A stretch of DNA of 64,000 nucleotides from Pseudoalteromonas arctica (GCF_012927645.1 NZ_JABBMT010000001.1:186001-250000); one strand, 5' to 3'. Positions 48,534-59,018 are shown, counted from the first letter of the stretch. Notes: generated by a model not told the origin, from the letters alone. Program-made: numbers and translations.

Positions 48534-48572
48534 CAAACCCCGCATAGCTTAGCTTGCGGGGTTTATTTTTTT
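48534..48572 (+). terminator. trp attenuator terminator 2
   Basis: AAACCCCGC/GCGGGGTTT with a 12-nt loop and TTTATTTTTTT, ending about 14 bp before trpE. It closes the second attenuator module. Confidence 0.9.
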
Positions 48573-48585
48573 GAGGGAATGAGGT

Positions 48586-50154
48586 TTGATTTTTAGTCAT
48601 ATAACAACAACGCCAGGTGAAGTTACTAGCATCACCGAGGTGCGAGAATATATACATAGCCCATTGGCACTATATGGATTGCTTGATAAAGATAATTCAT
48701 TACTTTTAGAGTCAGCTGAAATTGATTCTAAAGACAGTGTGAAAAGTTTAATTTTGGTCGATTGTGCACTAAAAATAATCTGCGCGGGTAAAACAGTTAC
48801 GGTAACAGCGCAATCTAATAATGGTCAGCAATTATTGCCTTATTTACAAACTAAATTAGTAAATTGCCATACTCAACTAAACAAGCAAACTCTTAGCATC
48901 GAATATCAAGGTATCGATCATAATATTGATGAAGCCTCAAAACTGATTGCCGATAACGCATTTAGTGCTCTACGCTGCTGTATAAATAATATTAACAGCA
49001 CCACTAACAATCCTTTTTCACTATTTTTAGGCGGTGTGTTTGCCTACGATATGGTAGCCAACTTTGAACAACTAAGTGATGTTCCTGATGGCGATAACAG
49101 CTGCCCTGATTATGTATTTTATTTAGCCGAAACCCTTGTCATTATTGATCATCAAGCTAAAACAACGGAGCTCATTGGTAATGTGTTTAACGGCCCTGAT
49201 GTACATGCAAACTGTTTTGAAGTGGGTAAAAAGCTCGAACGTTTAAATACATTATGCGACCAAGCTGATAATTTTAGTGCTACACAAACATTGGACGCTA
49301 GTGATGTAACTGTTGATATTAGTGACGAAGTTTACTGCCAACAGGTCAAAAGTTTAAAAAAACACATTGTTGATGGTGACATTTTTCAAGTTGTGCCATC
49401 GCGCACTTTTTCACTGCCGTGTGCAAATCCACTACATGCTTACAGCCTACTAAAAAAACAAAATCCAAGCCCGTACATGTTTTATATGCGCGATAGCGAG
49501 TTTGCACTGTTTGGTGCCTCTCCTGAGTCAGCTTTAAAGTTTTGTGCTACATCACAACAAGTCGAAGTATATCCAATTGCAGGAACTCGTCCGCGAGGTA
49601 AATTTGCTAATGGCCAAATTAATCCGGATTTAGACAGTCGTATTGAACTTGAATTACGCAATGACCAAAAAGAACGCGCTGAACACTTAATGTTAGTTGA
49701 TTTAGCCCGTAATGATGTAGCTCGAATTAGCGTACCCGGTACGCGCCATGCAAAAGAGCTATTAAAGGTCGATCGTTATTCGCAAGTAATGCATTTAGTG
49801 TCGCGCGTTGTTGGCACATTGAAACCACAGTTGGATGCCCTGCACGCTTACCAAGCCTGTATGAATATGGGCACTTTAGTTGGTGCGCCGAAAGTCAGTG
49901 CGGCAGAGTTGGTTAGGCAAACTGAAGGGAAGCGTCGTGGCAGTTACGGTGGTGCAGTAGGTTATTTAACCGGTGACGGCGCCATGGACAGTTGCATTGT
50001 GATTCGCTCGGCCTTTGTTAAAAATAATATCGCTTATGTACAAGCTGGTGCTGGAGTTGTGTTCGACTCAGATCCTCAATCAGAAGCCAATGAGACGCGT
50101 GCTAAAGCACAAGCAGTTATCACAGCGATTCAATCAACATACCAAGGACACTAA
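48586..50154 (+). CDS. trpE: Anthranilate synthase component I
   Basis: A 522-residue chorismate-utilising enzyme, starting at TTG 48586 with GAGG and GAGGGAATGAGG just upstream; no in-frame ATG precedes the N-terminal domain. The C-terminal catalytic part holds VDGDIFQVVPSRTFSL, NPSPYMFYMRDSEFALFGASPESALKF, PIAGTRPRGK and ERAEHLMLVDLARNDVARIS, then GAPKVSAAELV. It makes anthranilate with TrpG. First gene of trpEGD(CF)BA; the stop lies 1 bp before the trpG ATG. Leader control by two attenuators is expected. Confidence 0.96.
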   Translation: MIFSHITTTPGEVTSITEVREYIHSPLALYGLLDKDNSLLLESAEIDSKDSVKSLILVDCALKIICAGKTVTVTAQSNNGQQLLPYLQTKLVNCHTQLNKQTLSIEYQGIDHNIDEASKLIADNAFSALRCCINNINSTTNNPFSLFLGGVFAYDMVANFEQLSDVPDGDNSCPDYVFYLAETLVIIDHQAKTTELIGNVFNGPDVHANCFEVGKKLERLNTLCDQADNFSATQTLDASDVTVDISDEVYCQQVKSLKKHIVDGDIFQVVPSRTFSLPCANPLHAYSLLKKQNPSPYMFYMRDSEFALFGASPESALKFCATSQQVEVYPIAGTRPRGKFANGQINPDLDSRIELELRNDQKERAEHLMLVDLARNDVARISVPGTRHAKELLKVDRYSQVMHLVSRVVGTLKPQLDALHAYQACMNMGTLVGAPKVSAAELVRQTEGKRRGSYGGAVGYLTGDGAMDSCIVIRSAFVKNNIAYVQAGAGVVFDSDPQSEANETRAKAQAVITAIQSTYQGH

Positions 50155-50155
50155 A

Positions 50156-50773
50156 ATGAGTGGAATTACAAACAATTTAACGGATATAAAAATCTACTTT
50201 TTAGATAATTTTGATTCATTTAGTTATAACTTAGTCGATGAACTTTCTATACTAGGTACCGATTTAGTGGTATATCGTAACAACATAGATGCGCGGGTTA
50301 TTTATGACAAAATGTGTGCGGAAACTAAATCGGTCATTTTGATACTTTCACCAGGTCCTGGCACCCCCACTGCAGCCGGCTGTTTAATGGCATTAATTGA
50401 ACTATGCAAAGGCCGTTTCCCAATGCTAGGAATTTGCCTCGGCCAACAAGCACTGGCGCAAAGCTATGGCGGTATTATTGGCCATGCTGGCGAAACTGTA
50501 CATGGAAAGTCATCAATCATTGAGCTTGGTGAGCACCCTGTATTTGCAGGTATGGGTGAACGTATGCCGGTGGCGCGTTACCACTCACTAATGGCCACAA
50601 AAGTCCCCGACAGTGTTGCAGTGATAGCCCACTATGAGTCAATACCGATGGCTATTTATCATCATGGTGATAAATCCCTTGGCTATCAATTTCATCCTGA
50701 GTCTATTTTGACGCCCAATGGCGCGACGCTACTTCAACAAAGTATGCAATTTTTAGCCAGTGCACAGCAGTAG
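50156..50773 (+). CDS. trpG: Anthranilate synthase component II (glutamine amidotransferase)
   Basis: A 205-residue class I amidotransferase. ATG 50156 has AAGGA 10 bp upstream, inside the end of trpE; the longer frame from 50015 is an artefact. IYFLDNFDSFSYNLVDEL, LSPGPGTPTAAG, the catalytic Cys94 in MLGICLGQQAL, and GYQFHPESIL with the His-Glu pair complete the triad. It supplies ammonia to TrpE. It is separate from trpD here, unlike the fused trpGD of E. coli. Confidence 0.96.
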   Translation: MSGITNNLTDIKIYFLDNFDSFSYNLVDELSILGTDLVVYRNNIDARVIYDKMCAETKSVILILSPGPGTPTAAGCLMALIELCKGRFPMLGICLGQQALAQSYGGIIGHAGETVHGKSSIIELGEHPVFAGMGERMPVARYHSLMATKVPDSVAVIAHYESIPMAIYHHGDKSLGYQFHPESILTPNGATLLQQSMQFLASAQQ

Positions 50774-50781
50774 AGGTTAGT

Positions 50782-51855
50782 ATGTCAGTAAACCAACAAT
50801 CAGCTAGTCAGGCGAGCATAAGCTCAATGATTGATGTGTTATTAACGCAAACATCACTAAGCTTTAGTCAAAGCCAACAATTATTTGATGCCATTATGCA
50901 AGGCAAAGTAAATGATATCGAACTGGCAGCCATCTTAGTGGCACTGAAAATAAAAGGTGAAGTAAGCGACGAAATAGCAGGAGCTGCCGCATCGATGCGT
51001 GCTAATGCGATACCTTTTATTACTCACTTAACAAGCCTTGCCGATAGTTGTGGCACTGGCGGCGATGGCTCAAACACTATTAATATTAGCACCACCGCCG
51101 CCATCGTTGCTGCAGCTTGCGGTATAAACATGGTCAAACACGGTAATCGCAGTGTTTCGAGTAACTCAGGCTCCGCTGATTTACTCGAAGCATTAGGTAT
51201 CAATATAGACATGAACCCAGCACACGCGGCGCAGTGTTTAGAGCAAACCGGCTTTACATTCTTGTTTGCTCCGCATTATCACAGTGGCGTACGCCATGCT
51301 ATGGGTGTGCGAACGACCTTAAAAACCCGTACTATTTTTAATATTTTAGGGCCATTAGTAAATCCAGCAGCTCCGGATGTGCAATTACTAGGGGTATATG
51401 ATGAAAGTTTGTGCCTGCCAATGGCACAAACCTTAAAAACGTTAGGCACACCACGTGCAATGGTTGTGCATGGCTCAGGCACCGATGAAATTGCCTTACA
51501 TGGTACAACCACCGTCGCAGAGCTTAATAATGGAAAAATCAGCCAGTACACACTGACCCCTGCTGATTTTGATCTTGTAAGCTTTTCACTTGAACAACTT
51601 GCCGGTGAAGGGCCAGAATATAACGCCAAGGCTAGCATGGCTATTTTAGCTGGTAACGGCACCGACGCGCACAATGCGGCCATTATTGTTAACGTTGCTG
51701 CGTTGCTTTATTTAACCAATAAAGCCGACGATTTTAAAAGTGCCGCCAAACAAGTTAAAGAGGTTTTACAAAGCGGCCGTGCATTGAATACCTTAAATAC
51801 CATTATCATAAGCAGTAACAAAGAACACACAAACTCTGAGGTAAGTAATGACTAA
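50782..51855 (+). CDS. trpD: Anthranilate phosphoribosyltransferase
   Basis: A 357-residue enzyme joining anthranilate to phosphoribosyl pyrophosphate. ADSCGTGGDGSNTINISTTAAIVAAACG (residues ~90-117) is the PRPP-binding signature. VKHGNRSVSSNSGSADLLEALG and FAPHYHSGVRHAMGVRTTLKTRTIFNILGPLVNPA follow. An N-terminal extension of about 15 residues (MSVNQQSASQASISS) precedes the family core. AGAGG lies 8 bp before the ATG. It overlaps trpCF by 8 bp, suggesting translational coupling. Confidence 0.96.
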   Translation: MSVNQQSASQASISSMIDVLLTQTSLSFSQSQQLFDAIMQGKVNDIELAAILVALKIKGEVSDEIAGAAASMRANAIPFITHLTSLADSCGTGGDGSNTINISTTAAIVAAACGINMVKHGNRSVSSNSGSADLLEALGINIDMNPAHAAQCLEQTGFTFLFAPHYHSGVRHAMGVRTTLKTRTIFNILGPLVNPAAPDVQLLGVYDESLCLPMAQTLKTLGTPRAMVVHGSGTDEIALHGTTTVAELNNGKISQYTLTPADFDLVSFSLEQLAGEGPEYNAKASMAILAGNGTDAHNAAIIVNVAALLYLTNKADDFKSAAKQVKEVLQSGRALNTLNTIIISSNKEHTNSEVSND

Positions 51856-53212
51856 TATATTAGACAAAATAGTCGCAGATAAAAAAATAGAACTCATTGA
51901 GCGCAAATCAAAGCGCCCTCTTGAGAGCTTTAAGCATCTAGCAATCCCTACAAATCGTGATTTTTATAAAGCCCTTGCTGCGCCTGGCACGCAGTTTATT
52001 TTGGAATGCAAAAAGGCGTCACCGTCAAAAGGTCTTATTCGTGAACCGTTTGATTTAGCCGAGATCACCCATGTTTATAAAAACTACGCTAGCTGTATCA
52101 GTGTGTTAACCGATGAAAAATATTTTCAGGGCAGTTTTGATTATCTCGAATTTGTCCGCAGTCAAGTAGAGCAACCATTGATCTGTAAAGACTTCTTTAT
52201 TGATGAATACCAAATTTATATGGCTCGTATTTATGGCGGCGATGCCATTTTATTAATGTTGTCAGTACTTGATGATGAACAGTATCAGCAACTAGCTGCA
52301 ATCGCGCACAGCTTAAACATGGCCATTTTAACCGAAGTAAGTAATGAGCAAGAAGTTCATCGTGCTCTGGCCCTTGATGCACAAATCATCGGCATTAATA
52401 ACCGTAATTTACGTGATTTAAGCACCAACTTAGCTACCACAGAACAGCTACGCAAGCTTATTCCTGATAACAAAGTGATTATTTCAGAATCAGGTATTTA
52501 CACTCATCAAGATGTAAAACGCTTAGCCCCATTGTGCAATGGCTTTTTAATTGGTAGTTCGCTGATGGCTGAACGTGATTTAGAGCGCGCATGTCGAAGC
52601 GTCATTTTAGGTGAAAACAAAGTCTGTGGTTTAACTCGCAGTGAAGATGCCATTAATGCTTATAAAAGTGGTGCCATTTATGGGGGGCTAATTTTTGCAC
52701 CTAAATCCCCTCGTTTTGTTGATTTAGATTATGCAAAACAAGTTATGCTAAGTGCCCCGCTTGCCTATGTAGGCGTATTTGTAAATGCAACAATCGCAGA
52801 CGTTGTCAATCATGCGCAGAGCTTAAAGCTTGCCGCAGTGCAATTGCATGGTCAAGAAGACGCAGTCTATATAAACGAACTGCGTCCTTTGCTACCTAGT
52901 AATTGCCAGATTTGGAAGGCGCAAGCTGTGAAAGGTAGCTTACCAGCATCTGTCAATGGTGTTGATCGCCACTTATACGATACTCACAGCGGTACCCAAG
53001 CTGGCGGTACCGGTAAGACCTTTGATTGGGCAATTCTCAAAGAAGCGAAGCAACCATTTATGCTCGCCGGAGGCTTAAACGCAGAAAATATTCAAAGTGC
53101 ATTATATCAAGGTGCGCATGGGCTCGACCTAAATTCAGGGGTTGAGCAAAGCGCTGGTAAAAAATGCCCAAACAAATTAAATGATGCATTTATCAGCATC
53201 CGTAAATATTGA
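51848..53212 (+). CDS. trpCF: Bifunctional indole-3-glycerol phosphate synthase/phosphoribosylanthranilate isomerase
   Basis: A 454-residue fusion. Residues 1-255 are the TrpC barrel ([56 protein letters not shown]). Residues ~256-454 are the TrpF barrel ([57 protein letters not shown]). The fusion is the enterobacterial/alteromonad type. The two activities are consecutive in reverse order: isomerase first, then synthase. It overlaps trpD by 8 bp and is followed 7 bp later by trpB. Confidence 0.96.
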   Translation: MTNILDKIVADKKIELIERKSKRPLESFKHLAIPTNRDFYKALAAPGTQFILECKKASPSKGLIREPFDLAEITHVYKNYASCISVLTDEKYFQGSFDYLEFVRSQVEQPLICKDFFIDEYQIYMARIYGGDAILLMLSVLDDEQYQQLAAIAHSLNMAILTEVSNEQEVHRALALDAQIIGINNRNLRDLSTNLATTEQLRKLIPDNKVIISESGIYTHQDVKRLAPLCNGFLIGSSLMAERDLERACRSVILGENKVCGLTRSEDAINAYKSGAIYGGLIFAPKSPRFVDLDYAKQVMLSAPLAYVGVFVNATIADVVNHAQSLKLAAVQLHGQEDAVYINELRPLLPSNCQIWKAQAVKGSLPASVNGVDRHLYDTHSGTQAGGTGKTFDWAILKEAKQPFMLAGGLNAENIQSALYQGAHGLDLNSGVEQSAGKKCPNKLNDAFISIRKY

Positions 53213-53219
53213 GGTTAAT

Positions 53220-54404
53220 ATGAATAATCCAGCTTATTTCGGCGAATTTGGCGGCATGTTTGTCCCAGAATTGCTCGTACCAGCACTTAAACAACTCGAA
53301 AACGAATTTAATAAATCGCAAACAGATCCGGCTTTTCAAGCCGAATTTGAAAAGTTACTTAATGAATATGCTGGCCGCCCTACGCCACTGACATTAACCC
53401 GTAATTTGATTAAAAATCCAAAAGTAAAATTATACTTAAAGCGTGAAGATTTACTACACGGTGGCGCTCATAAAACAAACCAAGTGTTAGGCCAAGCTTT
53501 ATTAACAAAGCGCATGGGCAAAAAACAAGTGATTGCCGAAACAGGCGCAGGCCAACACGGCGTTGCAACGGCGCTTGCGTGTGCATTACTTGGTTTGAAA
53601 TGCCGTATTTATATGGGCGCTAAAGACGTGGCACGTCAGCAACCTAATGTATTTAGAATGAAACTAATGGGTGCAGAAGTGATTCCAGTAACCGCAGGCT
53701 CGGGCACATTAAAAGATGCCGTAAACGAAGCGCTACGTGATTGGTCTGCAAATTATAAAGAAGCCCATTACCTACTCGGTACAGCTGCAGGGCCGCATCC
53801 ATTTCCAACTATGGTACGTGAGTTCCAAAAAATGATTGGTGAAGAAGCCAAACAGCAAGTATTAAAAGCAGAAGGTCGCCTACCTGATGCGGTGCTTGCC
53901 TGTGTGGGTGGTGGCTCCAATGCCATTGGTATGTTTACTGACTTTATTGACGAGCCAAGTGTGAAACTCATTGGCGTAGAGCCCGCTGGCAAAGGGCTTG
54001 ATACCCACGAGCACGGTGCAACAATCTGTAAAGGCAGCAAAGGTATTTTGCACGGTACTTATACGTATATTATGCAAAATGATGATGGCCAGATTGAGGA
54101 GTCATATTCTGTATCTGCGGGTCTTGATTACCCAGCTGTTGGCCCACAACATGCGTTTTTACATGAAACTGGCCGTGCGCAATATGTCGGTATTACCGAT
54201 ACCGAAGCATTAGAAGCGTTTCAGTTATTGGCTAAAAACGAAGGTATTATTCCTGCGCTTGAATCAAGTCATGCACTAGCTTACGCACTGAAGTATGCAG
54301 AGCAGCAAACTGAAGAGTCAATTTTAATTGTTAATTTAAGTGGCCGTGGTGACAAAGATTTAGCGCACGTGATGGACGTACTTTCTAAGGAGGAGCAGTT
54401 ATGA
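53220..54404 (+). CDS. trpB: Tryptophan synthase beta chain
   Basis: A 394-residue PLP enzyme making tryptophan from indole and serine. ATG 53220 gives [19 protein letters not shown], the usual TrpB1 start; GAGG is 9 bp upstream. [22 protein letters not shown] contains the PLP lysine (Lys85). [12 protein letters not shown] and the phosphate loop [12 protein letters not shown] are present. The extra frame to 53181 lies in trpCF. It overlaps trpA by 4 bp (ATGA), the classic coupling that keeps the alpha-beta ratio equal. Confidence 0.97.
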   Translation: MNNPAYFGEFGGMFVPELLVPALKQLENEFNKSQTDPAFQAEFEKLLNEYAGRPTPLTLTRNLIKNPKVKLYLKREDLLHGGAHKTNQVLGQALLTKRMGKKQVIAETGAGQHGVATALACALLGLKCRIYMGAKDVARQQPNVFRMKLMGAEVIPVTAGSGTLKDAVNEALRDWSANYKEAHYLLGTAAGPHPFPTMVREFQKMIGEEAKQQVLKAEGRLPDAVLACVGGGSNAIGMFTDFIDEPSVKLIGVEPAGKGLDTHEHGATICKGSKGILHGTYTYIMQNDDGQIEESYSVSAGLDYPAVGPQHAFLHETGRAQYVGITDTEALEAFQLLAKNEGIIPALESSHALAYALKYAEQQTEESILIVNLSGRGDKDLAHVMDVLSKEEQL

Positions 54405-55231
54405 GCCAAGCAACCATTCAAAAAACAGACCGCTACGGTAAAATGTTCGCCTGTTTAAGCGAGCTAAATCAAGGTGCATTTGTGCCGTTTGTTACAATTG
54501 GCGATCCAAATAAAGAACTGAGTGTTGAAATAATCAAAAGCTTAATTGATGGCGGCGCTGATGCCTTAGAGCTGGGAATTCCATTTTCAGATCCAATAGC
54601 AGATGGCCCCGTTATTCAAGCGGCCAATATTCGCGCTCTTAAAGTAAATATAAATACCCAAGATTGCTTTGATATTATTAAGCAAATACGTGAATATAAC
54701 GCCGATATTCCAATTGGTTTACTGCTGTATTCAAACTTAGTGTTTAAACGCGGTTTAGAGGCTTTTTATAAAGATGCCAAAGCCGTCGGTGTTGACTCAA
54801 TTCTAGTCGCAGATGTGCCGCTTCATGAATCGAAAATGTTCCGAAAAGCGGCAATGAGCAATGCCATTGACCCTATTTTTATAGCCACACCTAACGCACC
54901 GGATGACACTTTACGAGAATGTGCCTCTTATGGCCGTGGTTATACTTATTTGCTATCTCGTGCGGGTGTAACCGGCACAGAAACTAAAGCGCAAATGCCT
55001 GCATCATCAATCGTCACTAAATTAAAAGAATATCACAGCGCCCCGGCATTACTTGGTTTTGGCATCTCTACACCAGAAGATGTGAAAGCAGCACTTAATG
55101 CCGGTGCAGCGGGTGCTATATCGGGCTCAGCGGTAGTGAAAATTATTGAAGCGAATCTCGATACCCCTCAAGCAATGTTAAGTGGTTTGCAAGAGTTCGT
55201 GGCGAACATGAAAGCAGCAACTGCGCTTTAA
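54401..55231 (+). CDS. trpA: Tryptophan synthase alpha chain
   Basis: A 276-residue TIM-barrel enzyme that cleaves indole-glycerol phosphate. [44 protein letters not shown] carries the catalytic Glu57 and Asp68 (Glu49 and Asp60 in Salmonella numbering). [14 protein letters not shown] is the mobile loop with Gly/Thr residues, and [29 protein letters not shown] is the phosphate-binding end. A strong AAGGAGGAG lies 8 bp before the ATG. Last gene of the operon; a terminator follows 22 bp later. Confidence 0.97.
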   Translation: MSQATIQKTDRYGKMFACLSELNQGAFVPFVTIGDPNKELSVEIIKSLIDGGADALELGIPFSDPIADGPVIQAANIRALKVNINTQDCFDIIKQIREYNADIPIGLLLYSNLVFKRGLEAFYKDAKAVGVDSILVADVPLHESKMFRKAAMSNAIDPIFIATPNAPDDTLRECASYGRGYTYLLSRAGVTGTETKAQMPASSIVTKLKEYHSAPALLGFGISTPEDVKAALNAGAAGAISGSAVVKIIEANLDTPQAMLSGLQEFVANMKAATAL

Positions 55232-55253
55232 GTTCATACTTCTAAAATAAATA

Positions 55254-55282
55254 AGAAAAGGGCCAGTTGCAGCCCTTTTCTG
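55254..55282 (+). terminator. trp operon terminator
   Basis: AGAAAAGGGC/GCCCTTTTCT with an 8-nt loop. It lies between the convergent trpA and HU genes and is nearly symmetrical, so it can act in both directions. Confidence 0.8.
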
Positions 55283-55294
55283 GTGTTCAACGCG

Positions 55295-55564
55295 TTAAAG
55301 ACTCTCTTTCAACACTTTTGCCGCTTTAAATACAGGCTTGTTAGCGCCTTCAATGTTTATTACTTCTCCTGTTTGTGGATTGCGTCCTGTACGTGCAGGA
55401 TAATAACTTAACGCAAACGTACCAAAGCCATTTACTTGCACTTGATCACCTTCTGATAATGATTTAGTAATGGCTGCTAGCATACTTGATAAAGCCGCTT
55501 TTGACTCTTTTTTAGTTAATTCACTGTGTGCAGACATAGCACTAATAAGTTGTGCTTTATTCAT
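55295..55564 (-). CDS. HU family DNA-binding protein
   Basis: An 89-residue nucleoid protein. MNKAQLISAMSAHSELTKKESKAALSSML forms the two dimerisation helices, and GFGTFALSYYPARTGRNPQTGEVINIEGANKPVFKAAKVLKESL contains the beta arm that embraces DNA, with the conserved GRNPQTGE and proline. It is clearly HU/IHF-like; the GFGTF and TGRNPQTG patterns suit HU more than IHF. Monocistronic. Whether it is the housekeeping HU or a second paralogue cannot be told here. Confidence 0.93.
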   Translation of the reverse strand: MNKAQLISAMSAHSELTKKESKAALSSMLAAITKSLSEGDQVQVNGFGTFALSYYPARTGRNPQTGEVINIEGANKPVFKAAKVLKESL

Positions 55565-55739
55565 AAAATGCTCCTAAAAATACCGCTTACTCAGTCATCG
55601 TTCAGCAGGTTTTGATAATGATTGAATACAAAGGCACGCAGGCTAAGGGTTAGTATCTACTAAGTCAACCTTGTAAACAACACGATAAGTTGATACAACC
55701 TCTGCAACTATTTTTTGGTTTTAAATTTTTGGGTATTCT

Positions 55740-56333
55740 ATGCATGCAATAATTGAGTTTATTCCGCTAATTTTATTTTTTGCGGTATTCAAGTTAGTTG
55801 ATATTTACTGGGCAACAGCATTACTAATGGGCACCACGTTTCTACAGGTCGCTTATTCTTATTTTAAAATAGGCAAAGTACCTACTCGCCAATGGTTGTT
55901 TTTTGCCATTGCCGTCATTTTAGGCACCCTTACACTGGTATTTCATGATGAACAATTTGTAAAGCTCAAAGCCACTATCATCTATGCTGTGCTCTCATTA
56001 AGCTTATTGATCAGTCGCTACTTTCTTGGTAAAAACCTAGTTAAACAAGCACTCAGTGCCATTTTAAATAATGCATCAGGCTCGGTGCAAGAAATTACCG
56101 TACCTGAGTCTCTTTGGGATAAGCTAAATATATTGTGGATAGCGATCACAGCGGGAATATCAGCGTTAAATATTTATATAGCTTATAACTTTTCTCTCGA
56201 TTTTTGGGTTAACTTTAAAGTATTTGGCTTAATGGGGATCACCTTTGTCAGTCTTTTTGCCACTATCATCATGTTGTATAAATATTTACCTGATGAAGAT
56301 GAGCCCAAAGTAGACGATAAAAAGCGCCCTTAA
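55740..56333 (+). CDS. yciB: Inner-membrane septation protein A (YciB)
   Basis: A 197-residue membrane protein with five or six helices. It begins MHAIIEFIPLILFFAVFKLVDIYWATALLM, the family signature; KIGKVPTRQWLFF and DKLNILWIAITAGISALNIYIAYNFSLDFWVNFKVFG follow. The acidic C-terminal tail (PDEDEPKVDDKKRP) is typical. YciB is involved in cell envelope synthesis and septation. Its position after the trp region matches E. coli, where yciB lies near trpA and yciI. Confidence 0.94.
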   Translation: MHAIIEFIPLILFFAVFKLVDIYWATALLMGTTFLQVAYSYFKIGKVPTRQWLFFAIAVILGTLTLVFHDEQFVKLKATIIYAVLSLSLLISRYFLGKNLVKQALSAILNNASGSVQEITVPESLWDKLNILWIAITAGISALNIYIAYNFSLDFWVNFKVFGLMGITFVSLFATIIMLYKYLPDEDEPKVDDKKRP

Positions 56334-56393
56334 TGTCATAAATATGTCGTCTTAGCTTGCTAGCCTAATATACAAAATGACACTGAGACGACT

Positions 56394-57035
56394 TTGAACG
56401 CCAATCAATACCGTTGGTTTGAATTTACCCTTATATTTGTATGCCTTCCTTTGCTGGGTTTTTACCTTCGTATCTACCTTGCTAATTGGCTGATCCCCGC
56501 GTTAATCGTGTTAATGAGTGTATGTGGTATGTTGCTACTGGGCGATCCCCACTTTAAACGCTTTAGACTTACCAGCCTTGGTCAATTTTGCGCAGTGAAA
56601 CGCAGACTGTTTAGTTTCTTTTTTATCGGCGCACTGTTTTCAGGAGTTTTTTACGGGATCATTAATCAAGGTAATTGGTTTATGCTGCCTCGCAACTCAT
56701 TTAATAACTGGTTAATGTTACTCGTATTCTATCCGTTATTGTCAGTCTTGCCGCAAGAGTTGATATTTCGAACCTATTTTTTTCATCGTTATAAACGCAT
56801 CATGCCAAAAAAAACGGTGCGCATAATTGTTAGCGCCACAGTATTTGCATTAGCGCATATTGTTTATGCTAATTGGGTAGCAGTATTACTGGCATTTATA
56901 GGCGGGTTATTATTTGCATTTACCTATGCTCAAAGCCGCTCCACGTTTGTCTGCGTTATCGAACACAGTTTATGGGGACTGTGGATGTTTACATTAGGAA
57001 TAGGTCAGTACTTAGATTCGTCGGCAATCTCTTAA
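56394..57035 (+). CDS. CPBP family intramembrane metalloprotease
   Basis: A 213-residue membrane protein with about six helices. PQELIFRTYFFHRY (first motif, Glu-Arg), SATVFALAHIVY and VIEHSLWGLWMFT carry the EExxR-like, FxxxH and HxxxB motifs of CPBP (CAAX protease and bacteriocin-processing) enzymes; the first motif is QE rather than the more usual EE. The start is TTG 56394, because an overlapping ATG runs into a stop at once. The substrate is unknown. It starts 60 bp after yciB, on the same strand. Confidence 0.82.
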   Translation: MNANQYRWFEFTLIFVCLPLLGFYLRIYLANWLIPALIVLMSVCGMLLLGDPHFKRFRLTSLGQFCAVKRRLFSFFFIGALFSGVFYGIINQGNWFMLPRNSFNNWLMLLVFYPLLSVLPQELIFRTYFFHRYKRIMPKKTVRIIVSATVFALAHIVYANWVAVLLAFIGGLLFAFTYAQSRSTFVCVIEHSLWGLWMFTLGIGQYLDSSAIS

Positions 57036-57101
57036 CTGCAAAAGCCGTGCTAATGATACTTAACACGGCTTAATTATGGGAAGCTCAATTAATTGTATTT
57101 A

Positions 57102-58526
57102 TTAAAAACCGAAAATGCTCATAGCAAAAAACTTAGTCGCTACGGTATTAATAAATATAACTACTAAAATTACCGGAATAAAGGTTGATAGCGAAAAATT
57201 AACGTATTTTTCAGTAAAGCTACCTGCATAGTTTGGACAACCTTGGCTTAGCTCTTCACTTAAACGTACTTTTTTCCAGCGATACATCACGAATAAACAC
57301 ACCATTAAACCATTCAATGGCAAGATAGTGTCGTAAAATACATCATACACAATATCAAATAAGCTTTTAGACGCTGCGCCATAGTTAGTTAATGAAGTTA
57401 ACCCCTCAACCATACCAAACGACATGGTACATAACACTGTCAGTACACCGATGCTACCAGTTAAGATCAGTAACGCCATTTTACGGCTAATGCCTTTACG
57501 GTCACTTAGCGTAGCTGTTGGCACCTCAACGATGGATACCAACGAGGTAATTGCAGCAAAAAATACCAGCAAGAAAAACACAAACGCCACAATTGATGCA
57601 CCAACATAGCCAATATCAGTTTGTAGCGCGAGTAAAATCTTTGGTAAAAATTCAAAAATCATCGATACAGATGAGTCAGACAATTGAGCCGGATCAGTAT
57701 CTGGGTTAAAACTAAAGATCGCTGGTAACACCATAAGGCCAGCAATAAACGCCACCAGTGAATCAGTCAGTGCCACCATTTTAGCACTGCCAACAATGTC
57801 ATCCTGTTTCGAGATATATGAAGCGTAAGTCATTAATATACCCATACCTAACGACAATGAGAAAAACGCTTGCGCTAATGCACCGTTCAATACACTTGCA
57901 TTCATCTTAGAAAAGTCAGGGATAATATAGTACTTAACGCCAGCCATAGCATTGTCTAGTGTCAGTACATACACCACTAATGCGATTAGCAACACAAACA
58001 ATGCAGGCATTAAAAACTTAGCTGCTTTTTCAATCCCTTGCTTAACACCACCGACTAAAATCAAATTAACAATTAATGCCACGGCAGCCATATAGCCAAA
58101 CACGCTAGAGCTATTAATAAATACCCCAAAGCTTTTTGGATCAGCCAACACATCTAAGTTACCAACCGCAACTTGGCTTAAATAACCAAAAATCCATACT
58201 GTAATAACCATGTAAAACACAGCAATCATAAACGGGGTTAATACTGCTAAAAAGCCAGCAAAACTCCACTTAGCATCATTACCTGATAATAACTTGTAAG
58301 AGCCTAATGGATCTTTTTGTGCTTGGCGTCCCATTGCCATCTCAGCCATCATTACTGGCAAACAAATAAACACCACAAATAGCGCGTAAACGAGCAAAAA
58401 AGCACCACCACCATTTTTTGTTGCTGAGACTGGAAAACCAACCAAGTTACCAATACCGACCGCAGAGCCAGCAGCTGCTAATATAAATCCAAGGCGGGAG
58501 CTAAAATGCTCACGAGTATCGCTCAT
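57102..58526 (-). CDS. Sodium-dependent NSS family transporter (second copy)
   Basis: A 474-residue membrane protein with 12 predicted helices. SRLGFILAAAGSAVGIGNLVGFP is the helix 1 sodium/substrate segment and AQAFFSLSLGMGILMTYASY the helix 6 segment. It shares the NSS fold with the gene at 5328-6650, but the two differ widely, so they are distinct transporters rather than a recent duplication. Probably takes up an amino acid with sodium. Monocistronic; no strong terminator was recognised at its end. Confidence 0.93.
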   Translation of the reverse strand: MSDTREHFSSRLGFILAAAGSAVGIGNLVGFPVSATKNGGGAFLLVYALFVVFICLPVMMAEMAMGRQAQKDPLGSYKLLSGNDAKWSFAGFLAVLTPFMIAVFYMVITVWIFGYLSQVAVGNLDVLADPKSFGVFINSSSVFGYMAAVALIVNLILVGGVKQGIEKAAKFLMPALFVLLIALVVYVLTLDNAMAGVKYYIIPDFSKMNASVLNGALAQAFFSLSLGMGILMTYASYISKQDDIVGSAKMVALTDSLVAFIAGLMVLPAIFSFNPDTDPAQLSDSSVSMIFEFLPKILLALQTDIGYVGASIVAFVFFLLVFFAAITSLVSIVEVPTATLSDRKGISRKMALLILTGSIGVLTVLCTMSFGMVEGLTSLTNYGAASKSLFDIVYDVFYDTILPLNGLMVCLFVMYRWKKVRLSEELSQGCPNYAGSFTEKYVNFSLSTFIPVILVVIFINTVATKFFAMSIFGF

Positions 58527-58715
58527 TTAAAAACCTTATTATTATTTTGTACCATTCAAGCGACTCTACCAGTGTTGTGCTGGGCTTTTCAAGCAGATTT
58601 CGCTTAAAAATATAATGATACTGTAAACCTTATAGGTTGTTGTTCTTTTAAGATTAAAATTTGCTGTGCTAATATCAGCATAATTCCAATAATATTCAAA
58701 CCCAGAGAACACACC

Positions 58716-59018
58716 ATGTTGTATATGATTTACTCAACTGATGTTGAAAACAGCTTAGAGTTAAGAACAGCTGCCCGCCCAGCTCATTTAGCACGCTTGC
58801 AAGAATTAAACGAGCAAGGTCGGTTACTTACAGCAGGTCCATTACCTGCCATTGACAACGCCGACCCAGCTGACGCTGGTTTTACCGGTTCGCTAGTGAT
58901 CGCAGAATTTAGCTCATTAGAAGCGGCTCGTGAATGGGCTGCAGCAGATCCTTACGTAAACGCTGGTATATATGAAAACTCACAAGTTAAACCGTTTAAA
59001 AAAGTTTTTCCTGGCTAA
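58716..59018 (+). CDS. yciI: YciI family protein
   Basis: A 100-residue soluble protein. [44 protein letters not shown] and the C-terminal [34 protein letters not shown] are diagnostic for YciI, with the conserved His-Asp pair of the ferredoxin-like fold (H24 in RPAHL and D78 in ADPY). The function is not firmly known. Its place near yciB and trp agrees with E. coli synteny. Confidence 0.95.
   Translation: MLYMIYSTDVENSLELRTAARPAHLARLQELNEQGRLLTAGPLPAIDNADPADAGFTGSLVIAEFSSLEAAREWAAADPYVNAGIYENSQVKPFKKVFPG

Noticed and set aside
50015..50155. A 47-residue N-terminal extension of trpG
   Set aside because: It overlaps trpE in another frame; the ATG at 50156 has a good ribosome binding site and gives the family N-terminus.
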